A stretch of 64,000 bases of DNA from Paenibacillus selenitireducens (GCF_002021565.1 NZ_MSZX01000004.1:27-64026); one strand, 5' to 3'. Positions 35,580 through 45,836 are shown, counted from the stretch's first letter. Numbers and translations: made by a program. Notes: a model not told the origin generated them from the letters alone.

Positions 35580-35611
35580 ATCGAACAGAATCATGTCTGT
35601 TCGATTTTTTG
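35580..35611 (+). terminator. Rho-independent terminator of the ger operon
   Basis: The stem atcgaacag (35580-35588) pairs with ctgttcgat (35597-35605) and is followed by six Ts. Confidence 0.9.
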
Positions 35612-36074
35612 TTATTACGAAAGTTCACGAATTTGAAATTGTTAGGGGGATATGATGAAGAAAACATATTTAATAAATATCGACAACAAAATAGGTTAAA
35701 AGTCATGTTGTATATTCATGTCTAGACACGAAAACATATGCAAATCCGTTAAAGTTATTGGATTTATCCAACATAGCAATCCAGTGCCCTTAGGTTGTGA
35801 TAGGGTGTTTTTTTTTACCAGTCGTCTATATATTGTGAACTTATGAAGTATCTCTTACAATCATCTAAGACCGTACGAGTACGCTAGTCTTGCAACTTCC
35901 TCTCTTCCATCCATAATTCTTGGATTTGTTCCCCTGCCAATAGACCTATTAAACATGTCTCTAATCGTTAAAATTCGATGAGTTAATAAATACGCAATAC
36001 TTTAGTAAATATTTTCCGTCATGCTGAGGTCAAAACCAGCGTTTTATTTTGGATGATTATCGTAGAGGTGGAAC
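35612..36074 (+). other. Long intergenic region before the hybrid kinase gene
   Basis: No gene was seen in about 460 A/T-rich bases. A weak hairpin (tgccct with agggtg, G-T pairs) followed by nine Ts lies at about 35790-35818 and may be an attenuator or a second terminator. No match to a known riboswitch core, including c-di-GMP types, was recognised by eye. Confidence 0.3.
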
Positions 36075-38543
36075 ATGATTCTTATGGAAATATTACTTCA
36101 TTCCTTTTCTTTTTTATTAGTGGCAGCTAAATTCAGAAATTGGATTTCAATAGATCAATTATTTATGCTTTTTGAATTTGTGGGGGTTCAATTGGTTATC
36201 CTTATTATTCTATTTATGAAATCCAGTAAAGTAAGAGCTCAAGTGGAGGATTCCAAGTCGGATCTCTTCGATATTTTATTCTATCAACAAGGTATTATTG
36301 CGAAGGTAGAGAAACGGAAACGCGAATTTATAATTACTGTTTCGGGCGGTTCGTTGTTGTTGGATTTGGGATTACAATCCTCAGAACTTACGGGAAAATC
36401 GATTGATGAATTACAAAACATTTCTCTGGGTACGAAAACATATTTGAAGAATCAGTTAGAGAAAGCGTGGAACGGTCACCTTGTAACGGATGAGTTTATC
36501 ATCAACGATCGTCATATTACCTTTACCATCTACCCTCATTATGAGGAATCTTGCATCGTTTCATTAATTTGTGTTGGTTTGGATTATACGGAGCGTGTGA
36601 GAATCGATCGAGAGAATCAGTCGAAAAGTCAATTTATATCCCATATGAGTCATGAAATACGAACACCGATTAGCGGTATCGTTGGTCTATCTTATTTGTT
36701 AAAAGAAACGGAATTGTCCCCGTTGCAAGCAGATTATGCCGGTAAAATACTGTTATCATCGCATTCCGTTCTAGGTATGCTCGACGATATCTTAGATTTA
36801 TCCAGTATTGAATCCGGGAAATTAAAGTTACTACCTAGTACTTTTCACATAAAAGAAATCCTAGAAAATTTAGCAAGCATACTTAGTGGTCTATTGCATA
36901 ACAAAAGGCTTAAATTTATTATCAATGATTCTAGTCGCCTGCCAGCCCTGTTTTACGGCGATTCCCTACGACTGGAACAAATCTTATTAAATGTATTGAC
37001 GAATGCTGTGAAATTTACGCAACACGGTTACATATCTGTTAAAGTGGAAGAAATGAATCGAGCGAATGGTGTATCCTATATTCAATTTACGATAGAGGAT
37101 ACGGGGATTGGAATTTCACAAGATCAGATCGATAAGATATTCAGACCCTTTACGCAAGCTGATGACGACATCAGTCGCCAGTTCGGCGGAACAGGGCTGG
37201 GGTTGGCTATTTGCAAGTATTTGGTCGAATTCTTAGGAGGATCTATTGATCTAGAAAGTACATTAGGAATGGGCAGTAAATTAACCATACAGCTGCCATT
37301 TGAAATATCGCAAGGACCTATGCTAGTAGAACAGATCACGAGAAGTTCGCAAATGGATAGAAACCAAACAGCACTTGTAATCGAACGCGATGTTGTGATC
37401 CGGCAAGGTTTGTGTGCGTTGCTGGCTTCCTTGGGCATACAAGTTGAATGGTGCGAGGATTTCGAAGAAGCGCAGATTCGATGCGTTGCGTTTGATTTCA
37501 TCGTGACGGATTTGCATGTGTATGAAGGTGAAGGTACGTTGAACAAGTGGGTTCAATGGAGGGATCAAGTTTCAAGGACAAACAGTAAGATCATCGGGGT
37601 CGTTACGACCCATGTTCGAGATGAATTTTCGAAGTATCCCGCTTACATTCAACCTGATGCTTACATGATCAAACCTGTGAGTCAGAAGGGACTATATCGT
37701 GTCTTAGAATCCATGAACAGACGCGAAGAGGCAAGTAGCAGTCTTACACCATCTGGATTTGTGAAACAACCATGCTGGATGTCTTGTATGCATAATGTGA
37801 ATGTAATGCTCGTTGAGGATCATGAGATCAATCAGCTTGTGATTACGGAAATGATTCGTTCGCGCTGTGGGCTAATTACCGTAGTGAGCAATGGCTACGA
37901 TGCACTGAAGAAATTAGCTATAGCTGAATGGGATATCATCCTGATGGATGTTCATTTGCCTGAGCTGGATGGAGTCGACACGACGCGAATCATCCGTGGG
38001 GAAGAACGTTATCGAGATGTGCCTATCATCGCACTAACGGCCAACATGGTTGTTCAGGACCATGGCACGTATTATCAAGTGGGTATGAACGATGTGGTCG
38101 TCAAACCGTTAAGTGAAACAAAATTAGATTTTATCATGGATAAATGGGTGAAAAAACGAAGGGAAACTCATGAATCTATCGTTCCGATTAAGGATATGGA
38201 TTTTACAGGGATCCAAGGAATTGATGTTTCGTCTTTGCTTGATCGTGTTGGAGGGAAACAACATATTCTCATTCGAATCCTAGAGAACTTTTATCATGAA
38301 TATTCTGATTTCTCGGAGAGGCTACATAACGTGCTTGATCAGGGGATTACCGAAGAAGCTTATAAAATGGTCCATACGCTGCATGGTGTTGCTGGACATA
38401 TCTCTGCATATACATTGACGAATTACGCATCTCGTTTAGAAGAGGTCTTGGACCAAGGTGAGGCATACCATCTGCATCTCGTTGATATACAACGTGCATT
38501 ACAAGAAATCTTAAATTCTCTGGAGGACGTTATTGCAAAATAA
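36075..38543 (+). CDS. Hybrid sensor histidine kinase with two receivers and an HPt domain
   Basis: The 822-residue protein has an N-terminal membrane region of two helices (about 1-52), a PAS-like domain (about 65-175), HisKA with SHMSHEIRTPISG (His193), and an ATPase domain with NVLTNAVKFT, EDTGIGI and GGTGLGLAI. The first receiver (about 435-545) is degenerate around its acidic pocket (VIERD) but keeps Asp in FIVTDLHV. The second receiver carries LVEDHEIN and Asp625 in ILMDVHLP. A C-terminal HPt has His767 in VHTLHGVAGHI. It is a BarA/BvgS-style phosphorelay. The OmpR-type regulator 24 bases downstream is the expected final acceptor. Confidence 0.93.
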   Translation: MILMEILLHSFSFLLVAAKFRNWISIDQLFMLFEFVGVQLVILIILFMKSSKVRAQVEDSKSDLFDILFYQQGIIAKVEKRKREFIITVSGGSLLLDLGLQSSELTGKSIDELQNISLGTKTYLKNQLEKAWNGHLVTDEFIINDRHITFTIYPHYEESCIVSLICVGLDYTERVRIDRENQSKSQFISHMSHEIRTPISGIVGLSYLLKETELSPLQADYAGKILLSSHSVLGMLDDILDLSSIESGKLKLLPSTFHIKEILENLASILSGLLHNKRLKFIINDSSRLPALFYGDSLRLEQILLNVLTNAVKFTQHGYISVKVEEMNRANGVSYIQFTIEDTGIGISQDQIDKIFRPFTQADDDISRQFGGTGLGLAICKYLVEFLGGSIDLESTLGMGSKLTIQLPFEISQGPMLVEQITRSSQMDRNQTALVIERDVVIRQGLCALLASLGIQVEWCEDFEEAQIRCVAFDFIVTDLHVYEGEGTLNKWVQWRDQVSRTNSKIIGVVTTHVRDEFSKYPAYIQPDAYMIKPVSQKGLYRVLESMNRREEASSSLTPSGFVKQPCWMSCMHNVNVMLVEDHEINQLVITEMIRSRCGLITVVSNGYDALKKLAIAEWDIILMDVHLPELDGVDTTRIIRGEERYRDVPIIALTANMVVQDHGTYYQVGMNDVVVKPLSETKLDFIMDKWVKKRRETHESIVPIKDMDFTGIQGIDVSSLLDRVGGKQHILIRILENFYHEYSDFSERLHNVLDQGITEEAYKMVHTLHGVAGHISAYTLTNYASRLEEVLDQGEAYHLHLVDIQRALQEILNSLEDVIAK

Positions 38544-38567
38544 CTTTACTATCGAAAGGTTGTTAGA

Positions 38568-39257
38568 ATGAAAGTTCTATTAATTGAAGACGATTATGTT
38601 GTCGGAGATATGATTGCAATGTATTTACGTGATGAAAATTATGACGTGTTAAGAGTAGGTTACGGCAAAGAAGGAGTTCAACAAGTAAGAGACTTTCACC
38701 CGGACATCATCGTCTTGGATTTCCTTCTTCCTGATGCGAACGGCATCGAATTATGCACTGAAATACGGAGCTTCAGTTCCATTCCAATTATCATGATTTC
38801 GATAAAAACGAACGTTTCTGACCGGATAACAGCCCTGTTGGCCGGTGCCGATGATTTTATGTGCAAACCTTTCAGCATGAGAGAGTTGCTGGCTCGAATC
38901 ATCGTCTGTATGCGAAGAATGATCAATCATGAGACCAAACCTCATGAGAGGATTGATATGCCGGAATCTATCTCCTCCATACAAATAAACCAAATTCAAC
39001 GAACCGTACGGATTGATGGTCAGCATATTGAAACCACTTTTAGTGAGTATGAATTATTATTATTGTTTTACTTCAATCCAGGAAGAGTGTTCACGAGAGA
39101 GAACTTGATTACTGCGCTTGGAGGCGAAGATGCTCCTGTCAGCGATCGCTCCATCGATGTTCATATCACGAAATTAAGAAAAAAGATTGAAAAGGATCCA
39201 AAACACCCTAAACATATTCTAACGGTTTGGGGCGTAGGCTATAAATTTGTGATGTGA
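38568..39257 (+). CDS. OmpR/PhoB-family response regulator
   Basis: The 229-residue regulator has a receiver domain (LLIEDDYVV, phosphoacceptor Asp51 in IVLDFLLP, Lys in MCKPFS) and a winged-helix trans_reg_C domain with VRIDGQHIETTFSEYELL, RVFTRENLI and DVHITKLRKKIEKD. It is adjacent to and probably co-transcribed with the hybrid kinase, though the relay pairing is inferred from position. A terminator hairpin lies 20 bases after the stop. Confidence 0.94.
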   Translation: MKVLLIEDDYVVGDMIAMYLRDENYDVLRVGYGKEGVQQVRDFHPDIIVLDFLLPDANGIELCTEIRSFSSIPIIMISIKTNVSDRITALLAGADDFMCKPFSMRELLARIIVCMRRMINHETKPHERIDMPESISSIQINQIQRTVRIDGQHIETTFSEYELLLLFYFNPGRVFTRENLITALGGEDAPVSDRSIDVHITKLRKKIEKDPKHPKHILTVWGVGYKFVM

Positions 39258-39277
39258 TAGGCTGCATGTTTGTTACG

Positions 39278-39308
39278 AAAGTATGTCCCAAAAGACATGC
39301 TTTTTTAA
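39278..39308 (+). terminator. Terminator after the OmpR-type regulator
   Basis: The stem aaagtatgtc (39278-39287) pairs with gacatgcttt (39294-39303), with one G-T pair, followed by Ts. Confidence 0.8.
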
Positions 39309-39399
39309 TGCCCAGCAAATTTATTATTAAGACCTGACTATTACAATAGATTTCAATATAAGGTTTGAATTCTAATTTAGTAATTAAAGGGGAATAACA

Positions 39400-41112
39400 A
39401 TGAACTTGCTAAGAAATTTACGGGTTGGAAAAAAGTTGACGTTATTAGTTGGCATCTTATTGTTGCTAACATCGGCTTTATCGGGGTACGGAATCTATGT
39501 TATGAACAGATTGGCACATGATACAGAGAGCATGTACCAAGATGTTGCACTCCCCACAATGACATTGGGACATTATCGGGCGAATAACCGTGCAATTGAA
39601 ACGATCACGTTTCAGATCATGCAAATGGTTAGTGAATCAGAAGGTCAACAATTATTGTTGAAAATGGAGAGTCTGTTCTCAGCAAATAACGAGTACCTAA
39701 ATCAGTTAATGCATGCGAATATTTCATCGGAGAATAAGGAATTGATCCAGCAAATTAATCAGAAATATCAAAGTTATATGAAAGTTGTCAAGGATACTGT
39801 ATCTTTAGGTGCGCAGAATAAAAATGAGGAAGCTTATCAATATTACAAAGATCATGCAGATGCGTTGCAGAATACCATTGTTTCCTTAGGGGACAAGCTA
39901 GAGGATAATAATAAAGCTTATGCTAAAAGTTTGAATGACGATAATACGGCACGAGCGGAACAAACTTCTTTGATTATGATCATTGGAACTGCGATTGCGA
40001 TGATTCTTAGTCTCTTACTCGGCATCGCCATTACGAAGATGATTACATATCCGATTCAAGTCGTAAGAGGTGTTATCGCAAAAGCGGAAGCAGGAGATTT
40101 CACCTGTCATGTGAACTACGATTCGAAAGATGAACTTGGCATGATGGCTAAGTTATTCAATCAAATGCTTATTACATTACGATCCTCGTTCAGTCAGATT
40201 GCTGAGTCATCGCATCAATTGGCAGCGTTCTCGATTGAGCTGAATGCAAGCGCTGAACAAACGAGTATTGCAAGCGAGCATATTGCTGTATCCGTTCAAG
40301 AAATCGCTAACGGCGTGGAAGAGCAGGTTCGTGCTGTCGAAGCGAGCAGCAGCACTTTAGAAGTCATGGCACAAAATGCACAACACATCGCGGAAAGCGC
40401 GCAGACTGTCACGGAACAAGCTGTGCAGGCGGAGGGGAAATCCGTACGTGGTATTGAGGCAATAGGTACAGTGTCGGCCCAGATGAATACAATTAATGAA
40501 ACCATCCAGGGACTCGGCGAAGTCATCCGAGGGCTTGGTGCGCGTTCGGGCGAAATCGGACTTATTGTAGATACGATTACAGGTATTGCTTCACAGACGA
40601 ATTTACTTGCATTAAATGCCGCAATCGAGGCGGCAAGGGTCGGGGAACACGGCAAAGGATTTGCAGTCGTCGCCGGTGAAGTGCGTAAATTAGCAGAGGA
40701 ATCCGCGAACTCGGCAGGCCGTATTTCAACGCTTGTGGATGCGATTCGAACCGAGACAGATGCGGCTGTTGATTCCATGAATCTCGCGACAACAGAAGTA
40801 TCGAATGGCTTGATGACGGTCAACGCTGCTGGCGAGTCATTCCTAGACGTGCAGCAAGCGGTTCATTCGGTTGCAGGCCAAATCCAAGATGTATCTACAG
40901 CCGTTCAACATCTGGCTTCCGGTACGGAGCAAATGTTCGCTACGATCCAGCAAATTAATGAAACGGCAGTATCTTCTGCAGCGGGCACACAGAATATTTC
41001 AGCTGCCACGGAAGAACAATTGGCAACAATGGAAGAAATAGCGGCATCTTCCGAATCACTGACGACCATGGCTGAAGAATTACAGACGAACATTTCCATG
41101 TTCAAAGTGTAA
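39400..41112 (+). CDS. Methyl-accepting chemotaxis protein
   Basis: The 570-residue chemoreceptor has a cytoplasmic start and membrane helix ([20 protein letters not shown]), an extracellular four-helix-bundle ligand domain (about 35-190), a second helix ([20 protein letters not shown]), HAMP (about 210-265) and a long signalling coiled coil. The hairpin tip reads [19 protein letters not shown] then [20 protein letters not shown], the CheA/CheW contact. It sits between a phosphorelay and a c-di-GMP enzyme, 12 bases upstream of the latter, so the two are likely co-transcribed. Confidence 0.95.
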   Translation: MNLLRNLRVGKKLTLLVGILLLLTSALSGYGIYVMNRLAHDTESMYQDVALPTMTLGHYRANNRAIETITFQIMQMVSESEGQQLLLKMESLFSANNEYLNQLMHANISSENKELIQQINQKYQSYMKVVKDTVSLGAQNKNEEAYQYYKDHADALQNTIVSLGDKLEDNNKAYAKSLNDDNTARAEQTSLIMIIGTAIAMILSLLLGIAITKMITYPIQVVRGVIAKAEAGDFTCHVNYDSKDELGMMAKLFNQMLITLRSSFSQIAESSHQLAAFSIELNASAEQTSIASEHIAVSVQEIANGVEEQVRAVEASSSTLEVMAQNAQHIAESAQTVTEQAVQAEGKSVRGIEAIGTVSAQMNTINETIQGLGEVIRGLGARSGEIGLIVDTITGIASQTNLLALNAAIEAARVGEHGKGFAVVAGEVRKLAEESANSAGRISTLVDAIRTETDAAVDSMNLATTEVSNGLMTVNAAGESFLDVQQAVHSVAGQIQDVSTAVQHLASGTEQMFATIQQINETAVSSAAGTQNISAATEEQLATMEEIAASSESLTTMAEELQTNISMFKV

Positions 41113-41124
41113 CCATGGTGAGAA

Positions 41125-43290
41125 ATGAAAAATTGGAGTGTACGCAAGAGACTATGTATTTGTTTTAGCACAGCCGCGACCATGATCGCGATCGTAGGGT
41201 TACTTGGAATTTTATCGTGTTATCGGTTGCAAGTATTAGCGGAGTATTCACATCGGTCCCAGCTCCAAACCCAAGATTTTCAAGAGATTCGAATGCAACT
41301 GCGGCAGGTGAATGCCAATACGCTTGAAATGATTCTAAGTACGGATGTACGACATAGGAATGCCCTTGAGACGGATTCTCAGCAACGGATTGAGCGGATC
41401 CATGCAATAATTCAGAAGTTCGATTACATCGACTTTAATCCAGAGATGATGGAGGAGTTCACCGATTGTAACCTTAAGCTTGAAGAATATCTTCAGAAGC
41501 GCGATGTTGTCGTTGCGAAAGGGAATAATACGCTTAGTTATCAAGTTTATGAGTTCTTTTTGTCGGATATCCAACCGCTGGTGTACCAACTATTTGATAA
41601 GCAAGACCACCTGGGATACCGCTTAGACCAAATTACATATGGAACGTTTGAGGCTAACAGCAAAAGTGCAGGGACTCTATTCGTTCTCTTATCTTTTGTT
41701 CTGTTGGTGACATTGGTTTCCTTCGTATATCTCGGACGTTGGACATACCGTTCCATTATGCTATCGCTTCGCGAGGTTATACGAGGTGCAGAACAGATCT
41801 CGCAAGGACATTTCAATATACAGCTTGAAGTCCAAGGAGATCATGAGTTTCAATTAATCGGTGATCAATTTAATTGGATGGCTCGACAAATCGAGCAGAT
41901 CGTGAACGGAATTCAGGAGGAAGCCGAAGAACAAATTCAATATTTGGTCTTCCACGACGAATTAACCGGTCTGCCAAATCGTCGATCGTTCAATAAGGAG
42001 TGTCATGCGCTAATTGAACAAGCAGACTCGAATTTTCAATTTGCGGTGATGTTTATGGATGTGGATCGATTTAAATCCGTGAATGACAGTCTCGGTCACG
42101 CGGTTGGCGACAGATTGTTAAGGATGATTTCGGATCGACTGAAATCCTGCCTCCCTGAAGATCATTTCATTGCCCGTTGGGGCGGTGATGAATTTACCTT
42201 GCTTCTTTCGAGTAAGAATTCGCAGGAGAGATACGAAATCACTGCGAATAAAATCGTAAATTCGATGAAGGACCCTCTAACTATCGATACGTTTGATCTT
42301 CATGTATCGGTTAGCATCGGGATCGCGATATATCCAGAAGATGGGGGGGATATGGATACATTATTAAGAAATGCGGATCAGGCGATGTACCAAGCGAAGG
42401 AGACAGGGAAAAATAAGTACCAATTATATCAATCTAATTACGATCAATTAACAAGAAGGTTAAAGCTGGAAAACGATTTGCAGTGCGCGCTGGAGCGAAA
42501 GGAATTCTATCTTGTCTATCAGCCGCAAGTGGATATTTCGACAGGCAGAATCGTGGGTGCAGAAGCACTGATCCGTTGGAACCACAGCACGATGGGGATT
42601 ATCCCGCCAGACGAATTTATACCGATTGCGGAGGACATAGGGTGCATAACGGCAATAGGGGAGTGGGTGATGAGAGAGGCATGTACCCAGAATGTATGCT
42701 GGATAGATCTAGGATTAACACCAATTTGTGTTTCTGTAAATTTATCGGCAAGGCAACTTCAACAAGAGAGATTTGTGGAGACGGTGTGCGATATTCTCGC
42801 GGAAACGAACCTAGATCCAAATTTTCTAAGGCTTGAAATCACCGAAAGTATGATGATGCAGAACACAGCAGCGTCCATACGTACACTTCACAAATTGAGA
42901 GGACTCGGGGTAAGCCTGGCGATCGACGATTTTGGCAAAGGTTACTCATCATTAAGTTATTTGAAGGACTTTCCAGTTAATGTATTGAAGATCGATCGTT
43001 CCTTTATTCAAGGAATGACACAGAATGATTATGATAAAGCGATTGTATCGTCGATTATCACGCTGGCTCATAATCTCAAGATCAAAGTTGTAGCGGAAGG
43101 TGCCGAAATGATTGAAGAAGTGGTTTGCCTTCTTCATTATGGTTGCGATGAAGTGCAAGGTTACAGCTTCAGTAAGCCTATGCTCGCAGAGGACTTAGGC
43201 GAACTTCTTCGTATCGATGATCCATACAAAGCGCAATTGGAACCATGGACATATGAGCCTCGGAGCGTCCTTCTTGTAGATAACAAATGA
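41125..43290 (+). CDS. Membrane GGDEF-EAL protein (c-di-GMP turnover)
   Basis: The 721-residue protein has two membrane helices (about 13-32 and 178-200) bracketing a four-helix sensor domain similar in plan to the upstream chemoreceptor's, then HAMP, GGDEF and EAL domains. The cyclase motif GGDEF is intact (residues 353-357 in RWGGDEFTLLL), preceded by HDELTGLPNRRSF. The phosphodiesterase motif EAL (480-482 in GAEALIRWNH) and the later residues in ITESMMM and IDDFGKGYSS look complete. Both activities are possible; the net direction cannot be read. The ATG has a moderate site (ggtgag). Confidence 0.94.
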   Translation: MKNWSVRKRLCICFSTAATMIAIVGLLGILSCYRLQVLAEYSHRSQLQTQDFQEIRMQLRQVNANTLEMILSTDVRHRNALETDSQQRIERIHAIIQKFDYIDFNPEMMEEFTDCNLKLEEYLQKRDVVVAKGNNTLSYQVYEFFLSDIQPLVYQLFDKQDHLGYRLDQITYGTFEANSKSAGTLFVLLSFVLLVTLVSFVYLGRWTYRSIMLSLREVIRGAEQISQGHFNIQLEVQGDHEFQLIGDQFNWMARQIEQIVNGIQEEAEEQIQYLVFHDELTGLPNRRSFNKECHALIEQADSNFQFAVMFMDVDRFKSVNDSLGHAVGDRLLRMISDRLKSCLPEDHFIARWGGDEFTLLLSSKNSQERYEITANKIVNSMKDPLTIDTFDLHVSVSIGIAIYPEDGGDMDTLLRNADQAMYQAKETGKNKYQLYQSNYDQLTRRLKLENDLQCALERKEFYLVYQPQVDISTGRIVGAEALIRWNHSTMGIIPPDEFIPIAEDIGCITAIGEWVMREACTQNVCWIDLGLTPICVSVNLSARQLQQERFVETVCDILAETNLDPNFLRLEITESMMMQNTAASIRTLHKLRGLGVSLAIDDFGKGYSSLSYLKDFPVNVLKIDRSFIQGMTQNDYDKAIVSSIITLAHNLKIKVVAEGAEMIEEVVCLLHYGCDEVQGYSFSKPMLAEDLGELLRIDDPYKAQLEPWTYEPRSVLLVDNK

Positions 43291-43322
43291 ATGGATTAAG
43301 GAAGACTAGGTATCTTCCATGC

Positions 43323-43360
43323 AAAAAACAATTTAGGGATAAGACTAAATTGTTTTTTTG
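43323..43360 (+). terminator. Terminator after the chemoreceptor/GGDEF-EAL operon
   Basis: The stem aaaaaacaatttag (43323-43336) pairs with ctaaattgttttttt (43345-43359), with a T run on the plus strand and good symmetry for the minus strand. Confidence 0.85.
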
Positions 43361-43473
43361 TTGGGAAAGTAGGTAAGTGGGAAAATGGGAAAGTGAGAGA
43401 GCAGGGTATATCAGGAGAGAATATCGCTATAACATTGGAGTTGCTTCGTGGAAATAAGGAAATACTTCAGAAG

Positions 43474-43524
43474 TTGCAAAATAAAGCTCCTTCTTGCTAT
43501 AATACAGAACGAACGTTCAGTATT
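43474..43524 (+). promoter_or_regulatory. tetR promoter with palindromic operator
   Basis: TTGCAA (43474-43479) and TATAAT (43498-43503) with an 18-base spacer form the promoter. Overlapping the -10 is a 24-base near-palindrome, 43501-43524, with gaac/gttc arms. A closely similar element lies in the MFS promoter at 44251-44272, so TetR probably represses both. Confidence 0.7.
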
Positions 43525-43574
43525 ATTTACGATGGATTTGGGGTCATTCAGATGGTGTTGTTGGAGGTGAAATC

Positions 43575-44177
43575 ATGAATAAGAAACAGCTTCAAACCGA
43601 AAAAACGAAGAAAAGAGTGGCTGACGCTGCGAGAGCGCTGTTTGTCCAGAAGGGCTACAAAGCAACTTCGATTGAAGACATCGTGGCGGCAACCGGGAGC
43701 AGCAAGGGTAACATTTACTATCATTTCAAAAGTAAAGAAGGGTTATTTCTTCATTTGCTGGATGAGTGGGACTATGAGTGGGAACAGAAATGGCGAGTAA
43801 AAGTAGCGCTGTACCCAACCACGATCGATAAGCTGTTCGGGATGGCAGAATTAATGGTTCAGGATGATCTGAATCATCCTCTAACCAAAGCGGCGGATGA
43901 ATTTTTTAATAATGAAGAAAAAACGAATGACGTGGAAGAGCGTATCGCTGAAATGGTGGCGCGACACCTGAAATTCAATCAGGAATTGCTGCAGGAAGGG
44001 ATCGATCGCGGTGAATTCAAGCCAGACAAAGTCGAGGTGCTTGCTTTTATTTTGGAGAGTCTGATCATGGGGCTGAGTCATATGACGCGACGGAAATACA
44101 ATCTCGAAGACGCCTTGACATTATATCATTCGGCTTTCCAAGTATTTTTGTACGGTATTGTCAAATCGCAGGACTGA
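43575..44177 (+). CDS. TetR/AcrR-family repressor
   Basis: The 200-residue regulator has the N-terminal helix-turn-helix (RVADAARALFVQKGYKATS, IEDIVAATGSSKGNIYYHFKS, split by a turn) and an all-alpha ligand domain. It starts at an ATG after ttggaggtg. It is followed by an MFS efflux gene, and both promoters carry a common near-palindrome, which points to drug-inducible local control. The ligand is unknown. Confidence 0.94.
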   Translation: MNKKQLQTEKTKKRVADAARALFVQKGYKATSIEDIVAATGSSKGNIYYHFKSKEGLFLHLLDEWDYEWEQKWRVKVALYPTTIDKLFGMAELMVQDDLNHPLTKAADEFFNNEEKTNDVEERIAEMVARHLKFNQELLQEGIDRGEFKPDKVEVLAFILESLIMGLSHMTRRKYNLEDALTLYHSAFQVFLYGIVKSQD

Positions 44178-44248
44178 TGATAGAAATGCAGCAGGCTTTC
44201 ATGGGCGGTCGTTCATTTTCCAAATGAATCTGTACCGATCCACGCCAT

Positions 44249-44277
44249 TTTACAGACTGAACATTCAGTATTATTAA
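44249..44277 (+). promoter_or_regulatory. MFS efflux gene promoter with TetR operator
   Basis: TTTACA (44249-44254) and TATTAA (44272-44277) are spaced by 17 bases. The palindromic element gactgaacattcagt (44255-44269) fills the spacer and shares tacaga, gaac and ttcagtatta with the tetR operator. Confidence 0.65.
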
Positions 44278-44348
44278 AGATTGTGTTATAGAGAAATAAT
44301 ATAGCTCTTATTTATGGATAGGAACTTGACACAAAGAGAGGATTTTAT

Positions 44349-45545
44349 ATGTCATTATTAATGAAAAATAGAGGGGCTATTTTGCTTCTCATGTTCAATA
44401 TATTTCTCGTGTTTACAGGAATTGGGTTAGTTATCCCGATTATGCCTACCTATATGGCCGAACTCCATATTAGCGGGAGTACGGTGGGGATGCTGGTTGC
44501 GGCATTTTCCTTAACGCAGCTCTTGTGTTCACCTGTAGCAGGCAGATTGTCGGATACGTATGGTCGGAAAAAGGTTATTGTAATCGGAATGGTCATTTTT
44601 GCAATTTCTGAAGGATTGTTCGGATTTGCTAATACGCCCGTATTACTCTTTGCTTCCAGGATGCTGGGCGGCGTAGGGGCAGCATTGATTATGCCTGCTG
44701 TCATGGCCTATACCGCGGACGTCACGACAGATGAAGAGAGAGCCAAAGGGATGGGGCTCATTAATGCGGCGATCACGACCGGGTTTATCATTGGTCCTGG
44801 AATCGGCGGGTATATCGCAGAATTTGGGATACGCGTTCCATTCTATGCAGCCGGCGTAGCAGGGGCAGTTGCTGCCTTAATCACGTTGTTCGTTCTGCCA
44901 GAATCATTGAAGAAGGAAAATCAGTTGCGGAGCCAAGAGAACCCCGTTCCTCGGCAGAGCCTTCTGACTCAATTGTTACATTCGTACAAAGAGCCTTATT
45001 TCATAAGTCTTATCATTGTATTCGTAACTTCCTTTGGTTTGGCCAACTATGAGACCGTGTTTGGATTGTTCGTTGACCATAAATTTAATTTCACACCAAA
45101 AGATATCGCCTTTATCATTACATTCGGCTCCATTGCTGGCGCTGTCGTACAAGTGACGATTTTCGGGTGGATTGTGAATACGTTCGGGGAGAAGAAAGTC
45201 ATTTCATGGTGCTTACTCATCGCGGCCCTCTTAGTATTTATGACGCTTTTCGTGCATCAATATTGGATGATTATTGTGGTAACATTCATTGTATTCTTAT
45301 CGATTGATATCTTGCGCCCTGCGATCGGTACGCAGATGTCCAAGATGGCCCAAGAGCAGCAAGGGTATGTGGCGGGACTCAATTCGGCCTATACAAGTCT
45401 TGGGAATATCATAGGTCCCGTGACAGCGGGGTTCCTATTTGACATTAATATCAATTATCCTTATGTATCGGCAGCCATTATTCTACTACTCTGTTACTTC
45501 TTATCGCTCCGTGCCCGAAAAGTGTTGAAAGGAATGGATGCTTAG
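44349..45545 (+). CDS. MFS multidrug efflux transporter (Bmr/NorA/TetA-like)
   Basis: The 398-residue protein has twelve predicted membrane helices in the DHA1 family. Motif A in loop 2-3 reads GRLSDTYGRKKVI, motif B-like RMLGGVGAALIMPAVMAY, and motif C in helix 5 reads GFIIGPGIGGYIAEFG, the antiporter signature. It should export small hydrophobic drugs using the proton gradient. It is preceded by the TetR gene, with an operator in its promoter, and starts after agagaggattt. Confidence 0.93.
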   Translation: MSLLMKNRGAILLLMFNIFLVFTGIGLVIPIMPTYMAELHISGSTVGMLVAAFSLTQLLCSPVAGRLSDTYGRKKVIVIGMVIFAISEGLFGFANTPVLLFASRMLGGVGAALIMPAVMAYTADVTTDEERAKGMGLINAAITTGFIIGPGIGGYIAEFGIRVPFYAAGVAGAVAALITLFVLPESLKKENQLRSQENPVPRQSLLTQLLHSYKEPYFISLIIVFVTSFGLANYETVFGLFVDHKFNFTPKDIAFIITFGSIAGAVVQVTIFGWIVNTFGEKKVISWCLLIAALLVFMTLFVHQYWMIIVVTFIVFLSIDILRPAIGTQMSKMAQEQQGYVAGLNSAYTSLGNIIGPVTAGFLFDININYPYVSAAIILLLCYFLSLRARKVLKGMDA

Positions 45546-45642
45546 GAGAGCCGAAGAAGGCTTTGCCCGACTGTACAAATGACAAAGAATGTGTATGATG
45601 ATACTAAGGGTTATGCCAACTTTTGAGCGAGGGGGATGTACG

Positions 45643-45699
45643 ATGTTTCAGTATGTCAAGGATCCAGCGAATGAAAAGCTCCATGCAAAGTCTAAATGA
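45643..45699 (+). CDS. Possible 18-residue small ORF with ribosome site
   Basis: The frame MFQYVKDPANEKLHAKSK follows a strong gaggggga site. Its end overlaps a 12-base inverted repeat, agctccatgcaa (45677-45688) with ttgcatggagct (45715-45726). It may be a truncated gene start, a leader peptide or chance. No similarity is known to me. Confidence 0.3.
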   Translation: MFQYVKDPANEKLHAKSK

Positions 45700-45836
45700 G
45701 GACTAGAGCAGGGATTGCATGGAGCTAAAGTAAATAAAACTGCTTATTGTTATTCTGCAATGTAGAGTGAAATCTGGTTTATTATTTAGGCTTTGCAACC
45801 TTAAAATTATGAATTCATTTTTAAGGGAGCGGAGTA

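Noticed and set aside
35612-36074. Riboswitch in the long leader before the hybrid kinase
   Set aside because: I looked for c-di-GMP, T-box and purine-type cores and saw none; only a weak hairpin with a T run.
40296-40823. 175-residue minus-strand frame antisense to the chemoreceptor
   Set aside because: Arises from the regular codon pattern of the Ala/Ser-rich coiled coil; no supporting features.
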